DNA of 5,970 nucleotides from DATHVI01 sp035461385 (lineage in GTDB: Bacteria > Actinomycetota > Thermoleophilia > Solirubrobacterales > 70-9), in the NCBI GenBank assembly GCA_035461385.1, contig DATHVI010000124.1:1-5970 (forward strand), in the 5' to 3' direction. Numbering within the stretch: the stretch's first letter is position 1; every line of letters starts with the position of its first letter. The notes below the pieces were generated by a model. The model had not been told where the DNA came from, ran no database searches, and was given only the letters and a program-made list of their open reading frames with translations. A program made the translations under genes and the position numbers. Positions 5,568-5,970 of the stretch are shown here, piece after piece.

Positions 5568-5573
5568 TATCGT
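5568..5573 (+). promoter_or_regulatory. Possible -10 element of a leaderless SRPBCC gene
   Basis: TATCGT fits TAnnnT and ends seven bases before the GTG at 5580, the spacing expected if transcription began at the first base of the start codon. No Shine-Dalgarno match is seen before that GTG, which agrees with leaderless translation, common in actinobacteria. No -35 element is evident. Confidence 0.3.
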
Positions 5574-5579
5574 GGCCGC

Positions 5580-5970
5580 GTGGCGCAGGTAGAGGCCAAC
5601 ACGGAAGTCGACGCTTCGCTCGCCGAGGCGTGGGATCTCTACTTCGACGCTTCCAGATGGCCGGCTTGGGTGGACGGCTTCGGCTCCGTCGCCTCATCCG
5701 CGGGTTATCCCGAGGGTGGCGGCACGCTCGTATGGCGGTCGACTCCAGCGGGACGGGGGACCGTGCACGAGCGGGTGGCTGAGCATGAGCCGCGACGTCT
5801 CCACCGGATCGAGTTCAGCGATCCCGAGGCCTCGGGCACGCTCGAGACCAGCTTCGAGATGTTGCCCGGCACCGAGGACGCCGAACACCGGACCCTCGTC
5901 ACCCAGGTGCTCGACTACCGGCTCGCGCAGACCGGCCCGCTGCGCGCGCTCACCGACGTCCTCTTCATCC
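5580..5970 (+). CDS. SRPBCC / polyketide cyclase-like protein (3' end outside window)
   Basis: The frame is open from GTG 5580 to the window edge, giving 130 residues; family members are usually about 140-160 aa, so most of it is present. The pattern is that of the START/Bet v1-like (SRPBCC) fold, Polyketide_cyc2 type: an N-terminal strand, A-x-A-W-D-L-Y-F-D-A-S-R-W-P-A-W (about 15-30), a strand with G-G-T-L-V-W (47-52), an E-x-E-P-R-R-L-x-x-I-E-F segment (68-79), paired strands S-F-E-M and L-V-T-Q-V (about 91-110), and the start of the long C-terminal helix. These proteins form a hydrophobic cavity for lipids or other small molecules; many are uncharacterised and no ligand is claimed. The first ~60 codons use more A/T-ending codons (GTA, GAA, AGA, GGT, TAT, CCA, GGA) than the other genes here. 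The start is uncertain because no ribosome binding site is visible; TTG 5550 is an in-frame alternative, but the protein pattern begins near 5580. Confidence 0.8.
   Translation, partial: MAQVEANTEVDASLAEAWDLYFDASRWPAWVDGFGSVASSAGYPEGGGTLVWRSTPAGRGTVHERVAEHEPRRLHRIEFSDPEASGTLETSFEMLPGTEDAEHRTLVTQVLDYRLAQTGPLRALTDVLFI

Overview
The window is very GC-rich (roughly 70% by eye). Codon third positions are nearly all G or C, and GTG and TTG starts are common. Together with the protein types (PucR-type regulator, Gly-rich lipoprotein with a paired-Cys tail, duplicated Arg-rich membrane-anchored protein, MCAD-like acyl-CoA dehydrogenase), this suggests an actinomycete, most likely of class Thermoleophilia (Solirubrobacterales and relatives). 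That placement is inference from style; no rRNA or marker gene is present.

Layout. 1-429 (+): C-terminal end of a PucR-family transcriptional regulator, cut by the window edge. 507-1670 (+): a secreted, probably lipid-anchored protein of unknown function. 1720-2721 (+): a ten-helix Ca2+/cation antiporter-family membrane protein. Then, convergent with only 15 bp between stops and read on the minus strand: a 130-aa single-domain cupin (2737-3129), preceded with a one-base stop/start overlap by a 113-aa acidic protein of unknown function (3129-3470). Upstream of that pair is a non-coding stretch with three tandem copies of a 53-bp unit, each holding an inverted repeat. Beyond it lies another minus-strand gene (3660-4124), a single-pass membrane protein whose cytoplasmic part is an internal duplication. 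A divergent intergenic region (4125-4253) holds a perfect 18-bp palindrome that looks like a TetR-type operator, followed at once by a second dyad. 4254-5462 (+): a complete acyl-CoA dehydrogenase closest in residue pattern to medium-chain enzymes. 5580 to the edge (+): a SRPBCC/polyketide-cyclase-like protein, cut by the edge.

How the parts relate. The 113-aa protein and the cupin are almost certainly one translationally coupled unit. The acyl-CoA dehydrogenase is probably controlled from the palindromic operator, as fatty-acid oxidation genes often are; its regulator is not in the window. The other neighbours show no obvious shared pathway.

No complete new multi-gene system is evident. The items most worth following up are the 53-bp tandem repeat, whose gene-proximal copy supplies the ribosome binding site of the 113-aa gene, and the double dyad in front of the acyl-CoA dehydrogenase. 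No rRNA, tRNA, CRISPR array, transposase or convincing intrinsic terminator was seen, and no gene-free stretch exceeds 300 bases.
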